Source of the DNA: Hypericibacter adhaerens
GTDB lineage: Bacteria; Pseudomonadota; Alphaproteobacteria; Dongiales; Dongiaceae
Assembly: GCF_008728835.1 (NCBI RefSeq)
Contig: NZ_CP042582.1
Span: forward strand, 2,197,001 to 2,261,000
Direction of reading: 5' to 3'
DNA length: 64,000 bases
A program made the translations under genes and the position numbers. Of the stretch, positions 25,779-35,299 are shown one piece after another (position 1 is the stretch's first letter; every line of letters begins with the position of its first letter). The notes below the pieces were generated by a model. The model was not told the DNA's origin. It saw nothing but the letters and a program-made list of their open reading frames with translations, and ran no database searches.

Positions 25779-26620
25779 GCGGCACCGGCTACAACTTCGC
25801 CTATCTCGACGAGCAGACGAAGCGCATGATCCGCCGCGCCCTGCTGAAGGCGGTGGCGATTCCGGGCTACCAGGTGCCCTTCGCCGGCCGCGAGATGCCG
25901 CTGCCCTATGGCTGGGGCACCGGCGGCATCCAGGTCACCGCCTCGATCATCGGCCGCAAGGATCGCCTCAAGGTCATCGACCAGGGCGCCGACGACACGA
26001 CCAATGCCGTCAGCATCCGCAAGTTCTTCGCGCGGGTGGCGGGCGTGGCCACCACCACGCGCACGGCCGACGCCAGCATCATCCAGACCCGGCATCGCAT
26101 CCCGGAGACGCCGCTGCAGCACGGCCAGATCATGGTGTTCCAGGTGCCGATCCCGGAGCCCCTGCGCTGGCTCGAGCCGCGCGAAACCCATACCCGGCGC
26201 ATGCATGCGCTGGCCGACTACGGCGCCATGCATCTCAAGCTCTACGAGGACATCGCCCGCTTCGGGCGGGTGACGACGGCCTATGACTATCCGGTCCAGG
26301 TGAACGGCCGCTATCTGATGTCGCCGTCGCCGATCCCGCGGCTCGACAATCCCAAGCTCGATCGCTCGCCGGCCCTGATGCTCTTCGGCGCCGGCCGCGA
26401 GAAGCGGATCTATGCCGTGCCGCCCTTCACCCCGGTGAAGAGCCTCGATTTCGCCGATCATCCCTTCGCCGTGGAGCAGTGGTCGACCCATTGCGCCCGC
26501 TGCGGGGCGAGCGACAGCTATCTCGACGAGATCGTGGTCGACGATCGCGGCACGCGCCGTTTCATCTGCTCCGACACCGACTATTGCGACAGCCGGCTTC
26601 AGCCGCGGGCGGCCGAATGA
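25775..26620 (+). CDS. phnJ: Alpha-D-ribose 1-methylphosphonate 5-phosphate C-P lyase PhnJ
   Basis: This 281-residue radical-SAM enzyme breaks the C-P bond. The C-terminal cysteines have the exact spacing C-x2-C-x21-C-x5-C (residues 240, 243, 265 and 271). The first three match the [4Fe-4S] ligands known for E. coli PhnJ and the last matches its thiyl-radical cysteine (Cys272). The N-terminus YNFAYLDEQTKRMIRRALLKA and AVAIPGYQVPFAGREMPLPYGWGTGG are typical. All catalytic residues appear intact. ATGA overlaps join it to phnI and phnK. Confidence 0.95.
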   Translation: MSGTGYNFAYLDEQTKRMIRRALLKAVAIPGYQVPFAGREMPLPYGWGTGGIQVTASIIGRKDRLKVIDQGADDTTNAVSIRKFFARVAGVATTTRTADASIIQTRHRIPETPLQHGQIMVFQVPIPEPLRWLEPRETHTRRMHALADYGAMHLKLYEDIARFGRVTTAYDYPVQVNGRYLMSPSPIPRLDNPKLDRSPALMLFGAGREKRIYAVPPFTPVKSLDFADHPFAVEQWSTHCARCGASDSYLDEIVVDDRGTRRFICSDTDYCDSRLQPRAAE

Positions 26621-27405
26621 TGGCGCCTTCCGCCGAACAGCCCCTCTTGACCGTCGAAGGCCTGACCAAGCGCTTCGGTGCCCGCACGGCCTGCCGCGAC
26701 ATCGGCTTCTCGCTCTGGCCCGGCGAGGTGCTGGGCGTGGTCGGCGAATCCGGGTCGGGCAAGACCACCTTGCTCGGCTGCATCGCCGGCCATGTGACGC
26801 CGACGGAAGGGCAGGTCTGGTACGAGACGCGCGAGGGCGACCGGATCGATCTGGCGAGCCTCTCGGAGGCCGAGCGGCGCCGGCGGCTGGGCAACGATAT
26901 GGGCTTCGTGCATCAGAACCCGCGCGACGGGCTCCGGCTCGATATCAGCGCCGGCGGCAATATCGGCGAGCCGCTCATGCGGGCGGGCATGCGCCATTAC
27001 GGCACGATCCGCAGCCTCGCCGCCGAGTGGCTGGGACGGGTCGAGATCGACGCCGCCCGGATCGACGAGAACCCGCGCCGCTTTTCCGGCGGCATGCAGC
27101 AGCGCCTCCAGATCGCCCGCAACCTGGTCACCAAGCCGCGCCTGGTGCTGATGGACGAGCCGACCGGCGGGCTCGATGTCTCGGTCCAGGCGCGCCTGCT
27201 CGACCTGGTCCGTCAGCTGGTGGCGGATCTGGGCCTTGCCGTGATCCTCGTCACCCACGATCTGGGCGTCGCCCGGCTGCTCGCCCACCGCCTGATGGTC
27301 ATGCAGGACGGCCGCATCGTCGAGACCGGCCTGACCGACCAGGTGCTGGACGACCCGCACGAGCCCTATACGCAGCTCCTGGTTTCCTCGGTGCTGCCGA
27401 TATGA
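26617..27405 (+). CDS. phnK: C-P lyase system ATP-binding protein PhnK
   Basis: This 262-residue ABC-type ATPase has no membrane partner; PhnK docks onto the C-P lyase core rather than driving transport. Motifs are Walker A GESGSGKTT, Q-loop GFVHQNPRDGLRLDISAGGN, signature FSGGMQQRLQIARNL, Walker B LVLMDEPTGGLD and the switch VTHDLGVARLL. Two consecutive ATGs (26617, 26620) overlap the phnJ stop; either could be used. It is followed by phnL with a 4-base overlap. Confidence 0.93.
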   Translation: MMAPSAEQPLLTVEGLTKRFGARTACRDIGFSLWPGEVLGVVGESGSGKTTLLGCIAGHVTPTEGQVWYETREGDRIDLASLSEAERRRRLGNDMGFVHQNPRDGLRLDISAGGNIGEPLMRAGMRHYGTIRSLAAEWLGRVEIDAARIDENPRRFSGGMQQRLQIARNLVTKPRLVLMDEPTGGLDVSVQARLLDLVRQLVADLGLAVILVTHDLGVARLLAHRLMVMQDGRIVETGLTDQVLDDPHEPYTQLLVSSVLPI

Positions 27406-28115
27406 CCCGCGGCGGCGCCATGCCCATGATCGAGACCCGGGGTCTCGCCAAGAACTTCACGCTCCATGTTCAGGGCGAGGTCAAGCTCGCGGTCCTGTCC
27501 GACATCGACCTTTCGGTCGCGGCCGGGGAATGCGTCGTGCTCGACGGGCCGTCCGGGGCCGGCAAGAGCACGCTGATGCGCACCCTCTATGGCAATTACC
27601 GGGCCGATGCCGGCGCCATCCTGGTGCGCCATGGCGACGAACGGGTCGATCTGGCCACGGCCAGCCCGCGCCTCGCCCTCGAGCTGCGCCGCCGGACGCT
27701 GGGTTATATCAGCCAGTTCCTGCGCGTGATCCCCCGCGTGCCGACCCTCGAGGTGGTGGCGGAGCCGCTGCGCGCCCGAGGCGTCGGCCCGCAGGAGGCG
27801 CGCGAACGGGCGGGCGCTCTCCTGGAGCGCCTGGCACTGCCGCGCCGGCTCTGGCCGCTCTCGCCCGTGACCTTCTCCGGCGGCGAGCAGCAGCGCGTCA
27901 ATATCGCGCGCGGCCTCCTGGCCGGCCACCCGATCCTGCTGGTGGACGAGCCGACGGCCTCGCTCGACGCCGTCAACCGGAGCACGGTCGTCAGCCTGCT
28001 GCGCGAGGCCCGCGCCGCCGGGACAGCGATCGTCGCCATCTGCCACGATCCCGAGGCGCGCGACGCGCTGGCGACCCGGTATTACAATCTTCCGCCCAGA
28101 GAGTTGGCCGCATGA
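27402..28115 (+). CDS. phnL: C-P lyase system ATP-binding protein PhnL
   Basis: This 237-residue ABC-type ATPase begins with a short lead before MIETRGLAKNFTLHVQG. Motifs are Walker A GPSGAGKST, Q-loop YISQFLRVIPRVPTLEVVAEPL, signature FSGGEQQRVNIARGL, Walker B ILLVDEPTASLD and AICHDPEARD. PhnL works with PhnG, PhnH and PhnI in forming ribosyl phosphonate triphosphate. ATG 27402 overlaps the phnK stop; an internal in-frame ATG at 27420 is possible. Confidence 0.93.
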   Translation: MTRGGAMPMIETRGLAKNFTLHVQGEVKLAVLSDIDLSVAAGECVVLDGPSGAGKSTLMRTLYGNYRADAGAILVRHGDERVDLATASPRLALELRRRTLGYISQFLRVIPRVPTLEVVAEPLRARGVGPQEARERAGALLERLALPRRLWPLSPVTFSGGEQQRVNIARGLLAGHPILLVDEPTASLDAVNRSTVVSLLREARAAGTAIVAICHDPEARDALATRYYNLPPRELAA

Positions 28116-29254
28116 GCACCGAGACGATCCTGACCCGTGCCCGCATCGTGCTTCCCGACGAGATCCTCGACGGGACGCTGCTGGTCCGCGACGGCAGGAT
28201 CGCCGAGATCGAGACGGGTCAGACCCGCCTGGAGAGCGCCGTCGATTGCCAGGGCGATTACCTGATCCCGGGCATGGTCGAGCTCCATACCGACAATCTC
28301 GACAAGCATATCGCGCCGCGGCCGCGCGTCCATTGGCCGGCGCGCTCGGCGGTGGTCGCGCATGACGCGCAGATCGCGACCGCCGGCATCACGACCGTGT
28401 TCGATTCCGTGGCGATCGGCGACATCCACCGCGAAAGCGACCGTATCGAGACCCTGACCGCCATGGCCGAAGGTCTCGAGGAATGCCAGCGCGAAGGCAT
28501 GCTGCGGGTCGAGCATTTCCTTCATCTGCGCTGCGAGATCTCGCATGGCGATCTGCCGGGCCACCTGGCGCGGCTGGCCGGCCATCCCTGCCTCAAGCTG
28601 GTGTCGCTGATGGACCACACGCCTGGGCAGCGGCAGTTCGCGACCCTGGCGCAGTATGCGGCCTATTACCAGGGCAAGTATCAGCTGAGCGACGCCGAGC
28701 TCGACAGCTTCGTCCAGCGCTGCCTCGACGATCGGGCCAGGCACGGCGATGCCAACCGGGCCGCCGTCATCGAGCTCGTGCGCGAGCGCAACATCAAGCT
28801 GGCGAGCCACGACGACGCGACCGTGGAACATGCCGAGGAGGCGGCCGAGGCGGGCGCCGTGGTCGCCGAGTTTCCCACCACGCGGGTGGCGGCGCTGGCT
28901 TTGCGCGAACGCGGCATCGGCATCCTGAGCGGCGCTCCCAACGTGGTGCGCGGCGGGTCCCATTCGGGCAACATCTCCGCGATCGATCTGGCGCGCGACG
29001 GGCTGGTCGACATCCTGTCCTCGGATTATGTGCCGGCGAGCCTGCTGCCGGCGGCCTTCCGCCTGGTACAGGAGCTGGGCTATTCCTTGCCGGCGGCCAT
29101 CCGGATGGTGGCGACGCGGCCGGCCGATGCGATGGGGCTGACCGATCGCGGCCGGATCGCGCCGGGCCTGCGCGCCGATCTGGTGCGCGTCGCCGAGCGC
29201 GGCGGCCTGCCGCTGGTCCGCGCCGTCTGGCACCGGGGCGAGCGGGTCGCCTGA
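28112..29254 (+). CDS. phnM: Ribosyl phosphonate triphosphate pyrophosphatase PhnM
   Basis: This 380-residue amidohydrolase-fold enzyme removes pyrophosphate from alpha-D-ribose 1-methylphosphonate 5-triphosphate. Visible family segments include DYLIPGMVELHTDNLDKHIAPRP (start of the metal site), KLVSLMDHTPGQRQF, LASHDDATVEHAEEAAEAG, FPTTRVAALALRERGIGIL, GAPNVVRGGSHSGNISA and DILSSDYVPASLLPAAF. ATG 28112 overlaps the phnL stop. It follows the C-P lyase core, as in most phn operons. Confidence 0.94.
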   Translation: MSTETILTRARIVLPDEILDGTLLVRDGRIAEIETGQTRLESAVDCQGDYLIPGMVELHTDNLDKHIAPRPRVHWPARSAVVAHDAQIATAGITTVFDSVAIGDIHRESDRIETLTAMAEGLEECQREGMLRVEHFLHLRCEISHGDLPGHLARLAGHPCLKLVSLMDHTPGQRQFATLAQYAAYYQGKYQLSDAELDSFVQRCLDDRARHGDANRAAVIELVRERNIKLASHDDATVEHAEEAAEAGAVVAEFPTTRVAALALRERGIGILSGAPNVVRGGSHSGNISAIDLARDGLVDILSSDYVPASLLPAAFRLVQELGYSLPAAIRMVATRPADAMGLTDRGRIAPGLRADLVRVAERGGLPLVRAVWHRGERVA

Positions 29255-29257
29255 GTC

Positions 29258-29944
29258 ATGATCGCGCTCGAGCAGGGGGAGCCGGAGCATCCCTGGGGCG
29301 ACGGGCGCTTCATGACGGAGGCGCCGATGCTGCACCCGACCGCGATCGTCAAGTCGAGCCGCTTCGGCCCTTGGACCGTGATCGGCCCCCGCAGCCAGCT
29401 GCTGGAGGTCGATTTCCGCGACTGGTCCTATACCGCGCGCGATGCCGAGATCTTCAACGCCGATGTCGGCAAGTTCTGCAACATCGCGGCCGGCGTCCGC
29501 CTCAATCCGACCAACCATCCGATGGAGCGGGCGACGCTCCATCACTTCACCTATCGCAGCCGCTCGCACCATCTGGCCGACGCGGACGATTCCGAGGTGT
29601 TCGCCTGGCGGCGCGCGCACCGGGTCGTGGTCGGGCCGGATGTCTGGATCGGCCACAATGCGATCGTCCTGCCGGGCCGCCGCATCGGCACGGGAGCCGC
29701 GATCGGGGCCGGAGCGATTGTGACCAAGGACGTGCCCGACTACATGATCGTCGCCGGCAATCCCGCCCGGCCGATCCGTCGGCGCGTCGACGAGGCGACC
29801 GAGGCGAAGCTCAAGGCGATCGCCTGGTGGGACTGGAGCCCGGCCCGCTTGCGCGCGGCGCTGCCCGATTTCCGCCGGCTCGATGCGACGGCCTTCGCGG
29901 CTCGATACAGCCGGCCCGAAATCGTGGCGGAGCTGCCGCCGTGA
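29258..29944 (+). CDS. Phosphonate-operon hexapeptide-repeat acetyltransferase
   Basis: This 228-residue left-handed beta-helix acyltransferase of the xenobiotic/chloramphenicol acetyltransferase class carries imperfect hexapeptide repeats (FNADVGKFCNIAAGVRL, GPDVWIGHNAIVLPGRRIGTGAAIGAGAIVTKDVPDYMIVAGNPARPIRRR) and the catalytic-loop type NHPMERATLHHF. Homologues recur in alphaproteobacterial phn operons, where they may acetylate aminoalkylphosphonates in place of PhnO; I infer that from context. ATG 29258 lies 3 bases after phnM; ATG 29312 is another possible start. It overlaps phnN by 4 bases. Confidence 0.85.
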   Translation: MIALEQGEPEHPWGDGRFMTEAPMLHPTAIVKSSRFGPWTVIGPRSQLLEVDFRDWSYTARDAEIFNADVGKFCNIAAGVRLNPTNHPMERATLHHFTYRSRSHHLADADDSEVFAWRRAHRVVVGPDVWIGHNAIVLPGRRIGTGAAIGAGAIVTKDVPDYMIVAGNPARPIRRRVDEATEAKLKAIAWWDWSPARLRAALPDFRRLDATAFAARYSRPEIVAELPP

Positions 29945-30525
29945 CGGAACCTTCGCCGGGGCGGCTGTTCTATGTCATGGGCGCCTCGGGCGTCGGCAAG
30001 GACAGCCTGCTGCAATTCATCCGCCAGGCGGGCGATCCCCGGCGGTTCGCGGTGGCCCATCGCTACATCACCCGGCCGGCCAAGGCGGGCGGCGAAAATC
30101 ACATCGCGCTCAGCGAGGCGGAGTTCCAGGCGCGGCTGGCGGCCGGCTGGTTCGCGATGCATTGGCGCAGCCATGGCCTCCACTATGCCATCGGTCGGGA
30201 AATCGATGCCTGGCGCCGGACCGGGGTCAACATCATCCTGAACGGGTCGCGCGAGTATCTGGCCGAGGCGCTGGAGCTCTATCCCGACCTCGTGCCGGTG
30301 CTGATCACCGCCGACCCCGACCTGATCGCGAGCCGGCTGGCCGCGCGCAAGCGGGAATCCGCCGAGCAGATCGCCGAGCGCATCCGGCACCAGATCGACC
30401 TGAGCCGCGTCACCGACAGGCTCGTCACGATCGACAACAGCGGCGCGCTCGAGGTGGCGGGAGCGGCACTCCTGGCCCTGGTCGAGCAACGGGCCCAGGG
30501 GGCCGCCCTCGAGCCGGCGGGCTAG
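29941..30525 (+). CDS. phnN: Ribose 1,5-bisphosphokinase PhnN
   Basis: This 194-residue guanylate-kinase-like enzyme phosphorylates ribose 1,5-bisphosphate to PRPP, closing the C-P lyase pathway. The P-loop GASGVGKDS lies at residues 14-22. RYITRPAKAGGENHIALSEAEF matches the substrate-recognition part of PhnN, followed by WRSHGLHYAIGREID and NGSREYL. It starts with GTG at 29941, overlapping the previous stop. It is the last gene of the operon, with no clear terminator after it. Confidence 0.92.
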   Translation: MTEPSPGRLFYVMGASGVGKDSLLQFIRQAGDPRRFAVAHRYITRPAKAGGENHIALSEAEFQARLAAGWFAMHWRSHGLHYAIGREIDAWRRTGVNIILNGSREYLAEALELYPDLVPVLITADPDLIASRLAARKRESAEQIAERIRHQIDLSRVTDRLVTIDNSGALEVAGAALLALVEQRAQGAALEPAG

Positions 30526-30610
30526 CTAGCGTCGGCAGGCCCTAGGCGGGCCGGGCGCGATGTGGGAAGAATAGCCTCGGCATTGCCGGCTGCCCGGAGG
30601 CTGGGAAACC

Positions 30611-31504
30611 GTGACGCTCGATGCGCCGAAGATCGCAGCGACCGAGGCGGCGCGCGTTCTGATCGATCTGCTCGCGCTCGATCGGTTGATATCGGTCGTG
30701 GATATCGGCGCCAGCCGGATCGGCGACCCGCCTCCCTATAGGCCGCTCCTGGCCAGCGGGATCGCGCGATTGACCGGCTTCGAACCGCAAGCGGAGGAGC
30801 TGGCAAAGCTGTGCGCCGCGGGCCAGCCCAACGAGACCTATCTGCCTTATGCGGTCGGAGACGGGGCCGAGCATACGCTGCATGTCTGTGCCGCCAGCGG
30901 CATGACCAGCCTGCTGCGGCCGGATCCGGAGACCCTGGCGCTGTTCCATGAGTTTCCGCGGTGGGGCCAGGTCGTCGAAACCCGGCGGATCGCCACGCGC
31001 CGCCTCGACGAGATCGAAGAGGTCGACAGGATCGACTATCTGAAGATCGACGTGCAGGGATCGGAGCTGCCAATCTTCGAGAACGGCCGCGACAAGCTCC
31101 GCCCGACGATGGCGATCCACACCGAGGTTTCCTTCGTCCCTCTCTATCTCGAGCAACCGCCCTTCGGCGAGATCGATCGGGCGCTGCGGTCGTGGGGGTT
31201 CATCCCCCACGCCTACGCTTCCCTCAATCGGCGCGCGATCTTCCCCGTCATCATCGACAACGACCCGTATCGCGGCCTGAACCAGCTGCTCGAAGCGGAC
31301 ATCGTCTATGTCCGGGACTTCCGGCGCCCGGAACGGCTCGACGACGAGCAGCTCAAGTTCCTGGCCGCCATCGCTTATTGCTGCTACGGGTCGTACGATC
31401 TGGCCATCCACGCCCTCTTGCTGCTGGCCAAGCGCGACGCCGTCGCGGGCAACGGCGTCGAGGCCTTCGTCGCGGCCATCAGGAAGGCCGCGGCGGCGCC
31501 GTAA
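30611..31504 (+). CDS. FkbM-family methyltransferase
   Basis: This 297-residue SAM-dependent methyltransferase has a motif-I-like VVDIGASRIGDPP (residues of about 28-40), the acidic position in GFEPQAEEL and the FkbM hallmark DYLKIDVQGSELPIFENGRDKL. FkbM proteins O-methylate sugars, glycans or natural products. It starts with GTG 30611 preceded by GGAGG at 30596-30600. It stands alone: not part of the phn operon by function and convergent with the aldo/keto reductase. The substrate could be a surface glycan, but nothing nearby shows this. Confidence 0.82.
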   Translation: MTLDAPKIAATEAARVLIDLLALDRLISVVDIGASRIGDPPPYRPLLASGIARLTGFEPQAEELAKLCAAGQPNETYLPYAVGDGAEHTLHVCAASGMTSLLRPDPETLALFHEFPRWGQVVETRRIATRRLDEIEEVDRIDYLKIDVQGSELPIFENGRDKLRPTMAIHTEVSFVPLYLEQPPFGEIDRALRSWGFIPHAYASLNRRAIFPVIIDNDPYRGLNQLLEADIVYVRDFRRPERLDDEQLKFLAAIAYCCYGSYDLAIHALLLLAKRDAVAGNGVEAFVAAIRKAAAAP

Positions 31505-31527
31505 GGCAAAGCCCGGACAGGGCCGTC

Positions 31528-32502
<975 letters not shown>

Positions 32503-32675
32503 GGGGTGATTCCTTCGGATGACAGCCGGGGCGATGCCAGGCCTGCCGGGGAGGGGCAGGGCGAGATCGGCACCGGTTCAGAGAACGGGTCGGCCCGGAA
32601 GCGGGCGACGTTGTTCTAGGAGATTGCAGGCAACGGCCTCTCGTCAAGGCCGCTCTGCCGGTCACAAACCCGCAA

Positions 32676-33905
32676 TCAGGCGGGCTCGGCTTCGCGATTG
32701 GCGCCGCGCCGCAACCGAAGCAAGGTACCGCGCAGGTTTTTGGCGAAGTCCCGCCGGCCGAGCCAGGCCGCATGAAGGATTCGCAATCCGCGGTAGCGGG
32801 GCCGGGACTGGCCGGCAAGCCAAAGTCCGGCCAGCCGCGCCAGGATCGCCCTCTTGCGCTCGCCCTGGTGCGGCTGCATCCGATTGAGCTCGGCGATCGT
32901 GTTGGGCAGCAGGTTGAGCTTGTGGGCCTGCTCCATCCGCGCCAGCAGAGCTTCGCCGGCCGCACTCCGGGCGATCACCGCGTTCCAGCTTTCATACTCG
33001 CCATGCGCATAGCCGTCGGCCGTGATCCAGGCATCGCCGCAGGCGATGTCGGCCTGCTCGCCGGTGGCATCGGGGCAGATCTTGCAGCGGAACTGGATCT
33101 CCTGCGCCAGCTCGTTGCCCCATGTCTCGTCATAGCTCTGCTCGAAGACGCGGCCATCCTTGGCCTCGATCCGGGTCGGGCCGGGGCAGCCATGGCCGCG
33201 ATAGCGCATCAGCCGCACCTGGTCTTCGGCGAGGCCGTATTTGGCGATGATCGCCCGCGAGATGCCGAGGCTCGACACGCCGGCACAGAAGAAGGCGATG
33301 CGGTATTTCACCAGCCGGTCCACGCGCGGATCGAGGCGCGCGAGGTTGCGGACCGCGGCGATGTCGCAGGGCTTGCCCACGACCGCGAAGGGCCGGCCCG
33401 CGGCGAGCAGAGTTTCGATGTCGGTCAGCGGCGCCGCCGGACCGTAGCGCGCGCCGGCCGCCTGCATCACCCCTTGCGGGCTGCGGCTCACCTGCGGCAT
33501 GGAGCGCAAGGCCTGGGCCGGATCGGCGATCGTGTGCAGCACCGCTTCGACCTCGCCGCTCTCGAGGAGATAGCTGGCGAGCGCCGAGATCACGCCGCCC
33601 GACGCGGCCTTGAAGCGCGTCGCCTCGTCGGTCGCCTGGCCGCGCGCCAAACGCCGGATCGGTCCCCACAGCGGATCGACCGGCGTCCCCGGCTCGGGCG
33701 AGGGCTGCTGGCGGTTGCCGGGGCAGGCGGAAAGGATGCGGGCCTCGTCGGCGGGCGCGAGCGGCTTGCGGATCTTGGGGCGGAGGAATCCGTCCGCCGT
33801 CATATCGAGCCGGACATGCTCGGGCCCGGCCATGCTCTGGCACAGGCCGCAGCCGGTGCAGAGCCCCTGGCGGACGACCTCGGTGAGCGATCGGGGATGG
33901 CTCAC
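32676..33905 (-). CDS. Coenzyme F420 hydrogenase/dehydrogenase beta-subunit family protein
   Basis: This 409-residue iron-sulfur flavoprotein-like protein has an N-terminal ferredoxin-like cluster motif C16-x2-C19-x2-C22 (CTGCGLC) and further cysteines in FRCKICPDATGEQADIACGDAW. FrhB-family central segments are ASGGVISALASYLLE, FAVVGKPCDIAAVRNLARLDPRVD and FFCAGVSSLGISRAII. In bacteria without F420 such proteins act as electron-transfer or polysaccharide pyruvyl-type partners; the exact role is open. It starts with GTG 33905, overlapping the dihydropyrimidinase stop by 4 bases, so it is co-translated with that catabolic cluster. A redox step in the cluster is an inference. Confidence 0.75.
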   Translation of the reverse strand: MSHPRSLTEVVRQGLCTGCGLCQSMAGPEHVRLDMTADGFLRPKIRKPLAPADEARILSACPGNRQQPSPEPGTPVDPLWGPIRRLARGQATDEATRFKAASGGVISALASYLLESGEVEAVLHTIADPAQALRSMPQVSRSPQGVMQAAGARYGPAAPLTDIETLLAAGRPFAVVGKPCDIAAVRNLARLDPRVDRLVKYRIAFFCAGVSSLGISRAIIAKYGLAEDQVRLMRYRGHGCPGPTRIEAKDGRVFEQSYDETWGNELAQEIQFRCKICPDATGEQADIACGDAWITADGYAHGEYESWNAVIARSAAGEALLARMEQAHKLNLLPNTIAELNRMQPHQGERKRAILARLAGLWLAGQSRPRYRGLRILHAAWLGRRDFAKNLRGTLLRLRRGANREAEPA

Positions 33906-35299
33906 GATGGCGAGCGGTTACCGACATGGCGGCCGCGTCCGGCCGCATTCGAGACCCAGCCGCGGTCCCAGACCTTCTCGCCACGCGAGAAGGTGACGAC
34001 CGGCCAGGCGGAGAGCTCGCGCCCCTCATAGGGCGTGTAGTCGCAATCGTCATGCAAGTCGGCATGGCGAAGGATGCGGCGCTCGCCCTGGGACCAGAGC
34101 GCGATGTCGGCATCGGCGCCGGGCATGAGGCTGCCCTTGCGCGGATAGAGGCCATAGACGCGGGCCGGGTTGGTCGCCGTCACGGCCACGAATTGCTGGC
34201 GCGTCAGCCGGCCTTGCGCCACGCCTTCGTGATAGAGCAGCGGCAGGCGCGTCTCGAGCCCCGGCAGTCCCGGGGGCACCTTGCGGAAGTGAGGTCGCTC
34301 GCCGCCCTGGCTGCGCTTGCCGTCGGTGCCTGCGAAGCGATAGGGGCAATGATCCGAGGAGACGAGCTGAAAGGCGCCCTGCTGCAGCCCGCGCCAGAGC
34401 TCGGCGGCATCGTCGGATCCGCGCGGCGGCGGGGAGCAGACATGCTTGGCGGCTTCCCAGCCGGGCTCGTGCAGATGAGGACCGAGGCCCAGCAGATATT
34501 GCGGGCAGGTCTCGGCCAGCACGGGGATGCCGCGATCCTGGCCCCAGCGGATCTGCTCCAGCGCCTGGCCCGAGGAGACATGGACGATCATCACCTTGGC
34601 GCCGGTGATCTCGGCCAGGGCGATGGCGCGATGGGTGGCCTCGCGCTCGACCGCCGGGGGCGCGGACTCCGCGAAGGCGCCGAGGCCGGTCTCGCCGCGC
34701 GCCTCCAGCCGCTGGCCCAGCCAATGGACGCAATGCCCGTTCTCGGCATGGACCATCGTGAGGGCGCCGCCGCGCCGGGCCGCGTCCATGACCTCCAGGA
34801 TCTGAGCGTCCTCCAGCATATAGCCCGGATAGGTCATGAAGACCTTGAAGGAACGGTAGCCGTCGGCGATCAAGGCCGGCAGCTCCTGGCCGATCAGCGG
34901 GGCCGACACCTGCGACAGGATCAGATGGAAGGCATAGTCGATCAGCGCCTTGCCCTGGGCGCGTCCGTGATAATCCTCGACCACCTCGCGCAGGCTCTTG
35001 CCCGGCAGCTGGTTGGCGAAGGGCATGATGGTGGTGGTGCCGCCGCAGGCAGCGCCTCGGGTCGCCGCGACGAAATCGTCGGCGAGCCGGGCGCCCATAT
35101 ATTCGGGCTCCTCCACATGGCAATGGGCATCGACCCCGCCCGGCATCACCAGCAGCCCCGTCGCGTCGATCTCCTGGTCCCCCTTGGCCAGGTCGCGGGC
35201 GACCGCGACGATGCGGCCCTCCGCCACGCCGACATCGGCCTCGAACTCGTCCGAGGCTGTCACCACGGTGCCGTTGCGGATGACGAGATCGAGGCGCAT
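33902..35299 (-). CDS. hydA: Dihydropyrimidinase / D-hydantoinase
   Basis: This 465-residue amidohydrolase opens the ring of dihydropyrimidines or 5-substituted hydantoins to N-carbamoyl amino acids. The binuclear zinc ligands are visible: H59 and H61 (DAHCHVEEP), carbamylated K152 (SFKVFMTYPG), H184 (MVHAENG), H240 (VHVSSGQ) and D316 (SSDHCPY). It fits the hydantoinase/DHPase family in length. It lies in an operon with a D-carbamoylase and a PLP decarboxylase; the D-carbamoylase suggests D-hydantoinase activity. Its ATG overlaps the decarboxylase TGA by one base. Confidence 0.88.
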   Translation of the reverse strand: MRLDLVIRNGTVVTASDEFEADVGVAEGRIVAVARDLAKGDQEIDATGLLVMPGGVDAHCHVEEPEYMGARLADDFVAATRGAACGGTTTIMPFANQLPGKSLREVVEDYHGRAQGKALIDYAFHLILSQVSAPLIGQELPALIADGYRSFKVFMTYPGYMLEDAQILEVMDAARRGGALTMVHAENGHCVHWLGQRLEARGETGLGAFAESAPPAVEREATHRAIALAEITGAKVMIVHVSSGQALEQIRWGQDRGIPVLAETCPQYLLGLGPHLHEPGWEAAKHVCSPPPRGSDDAAELWRGLQQGAFQLVSSDHCPYRFAGTDGKRSQGGERPHFRKVPPGLPGLETRLPLLYHEGVAQGRLTRQQFVAVTATNPARVYGLYPRKGSLMPGADADIALWSQGERRILRHADLHDDCDYTPYEGRELSAWPVVTFSRGEKVWDRGWVSNAAGRGRHVGNRSPS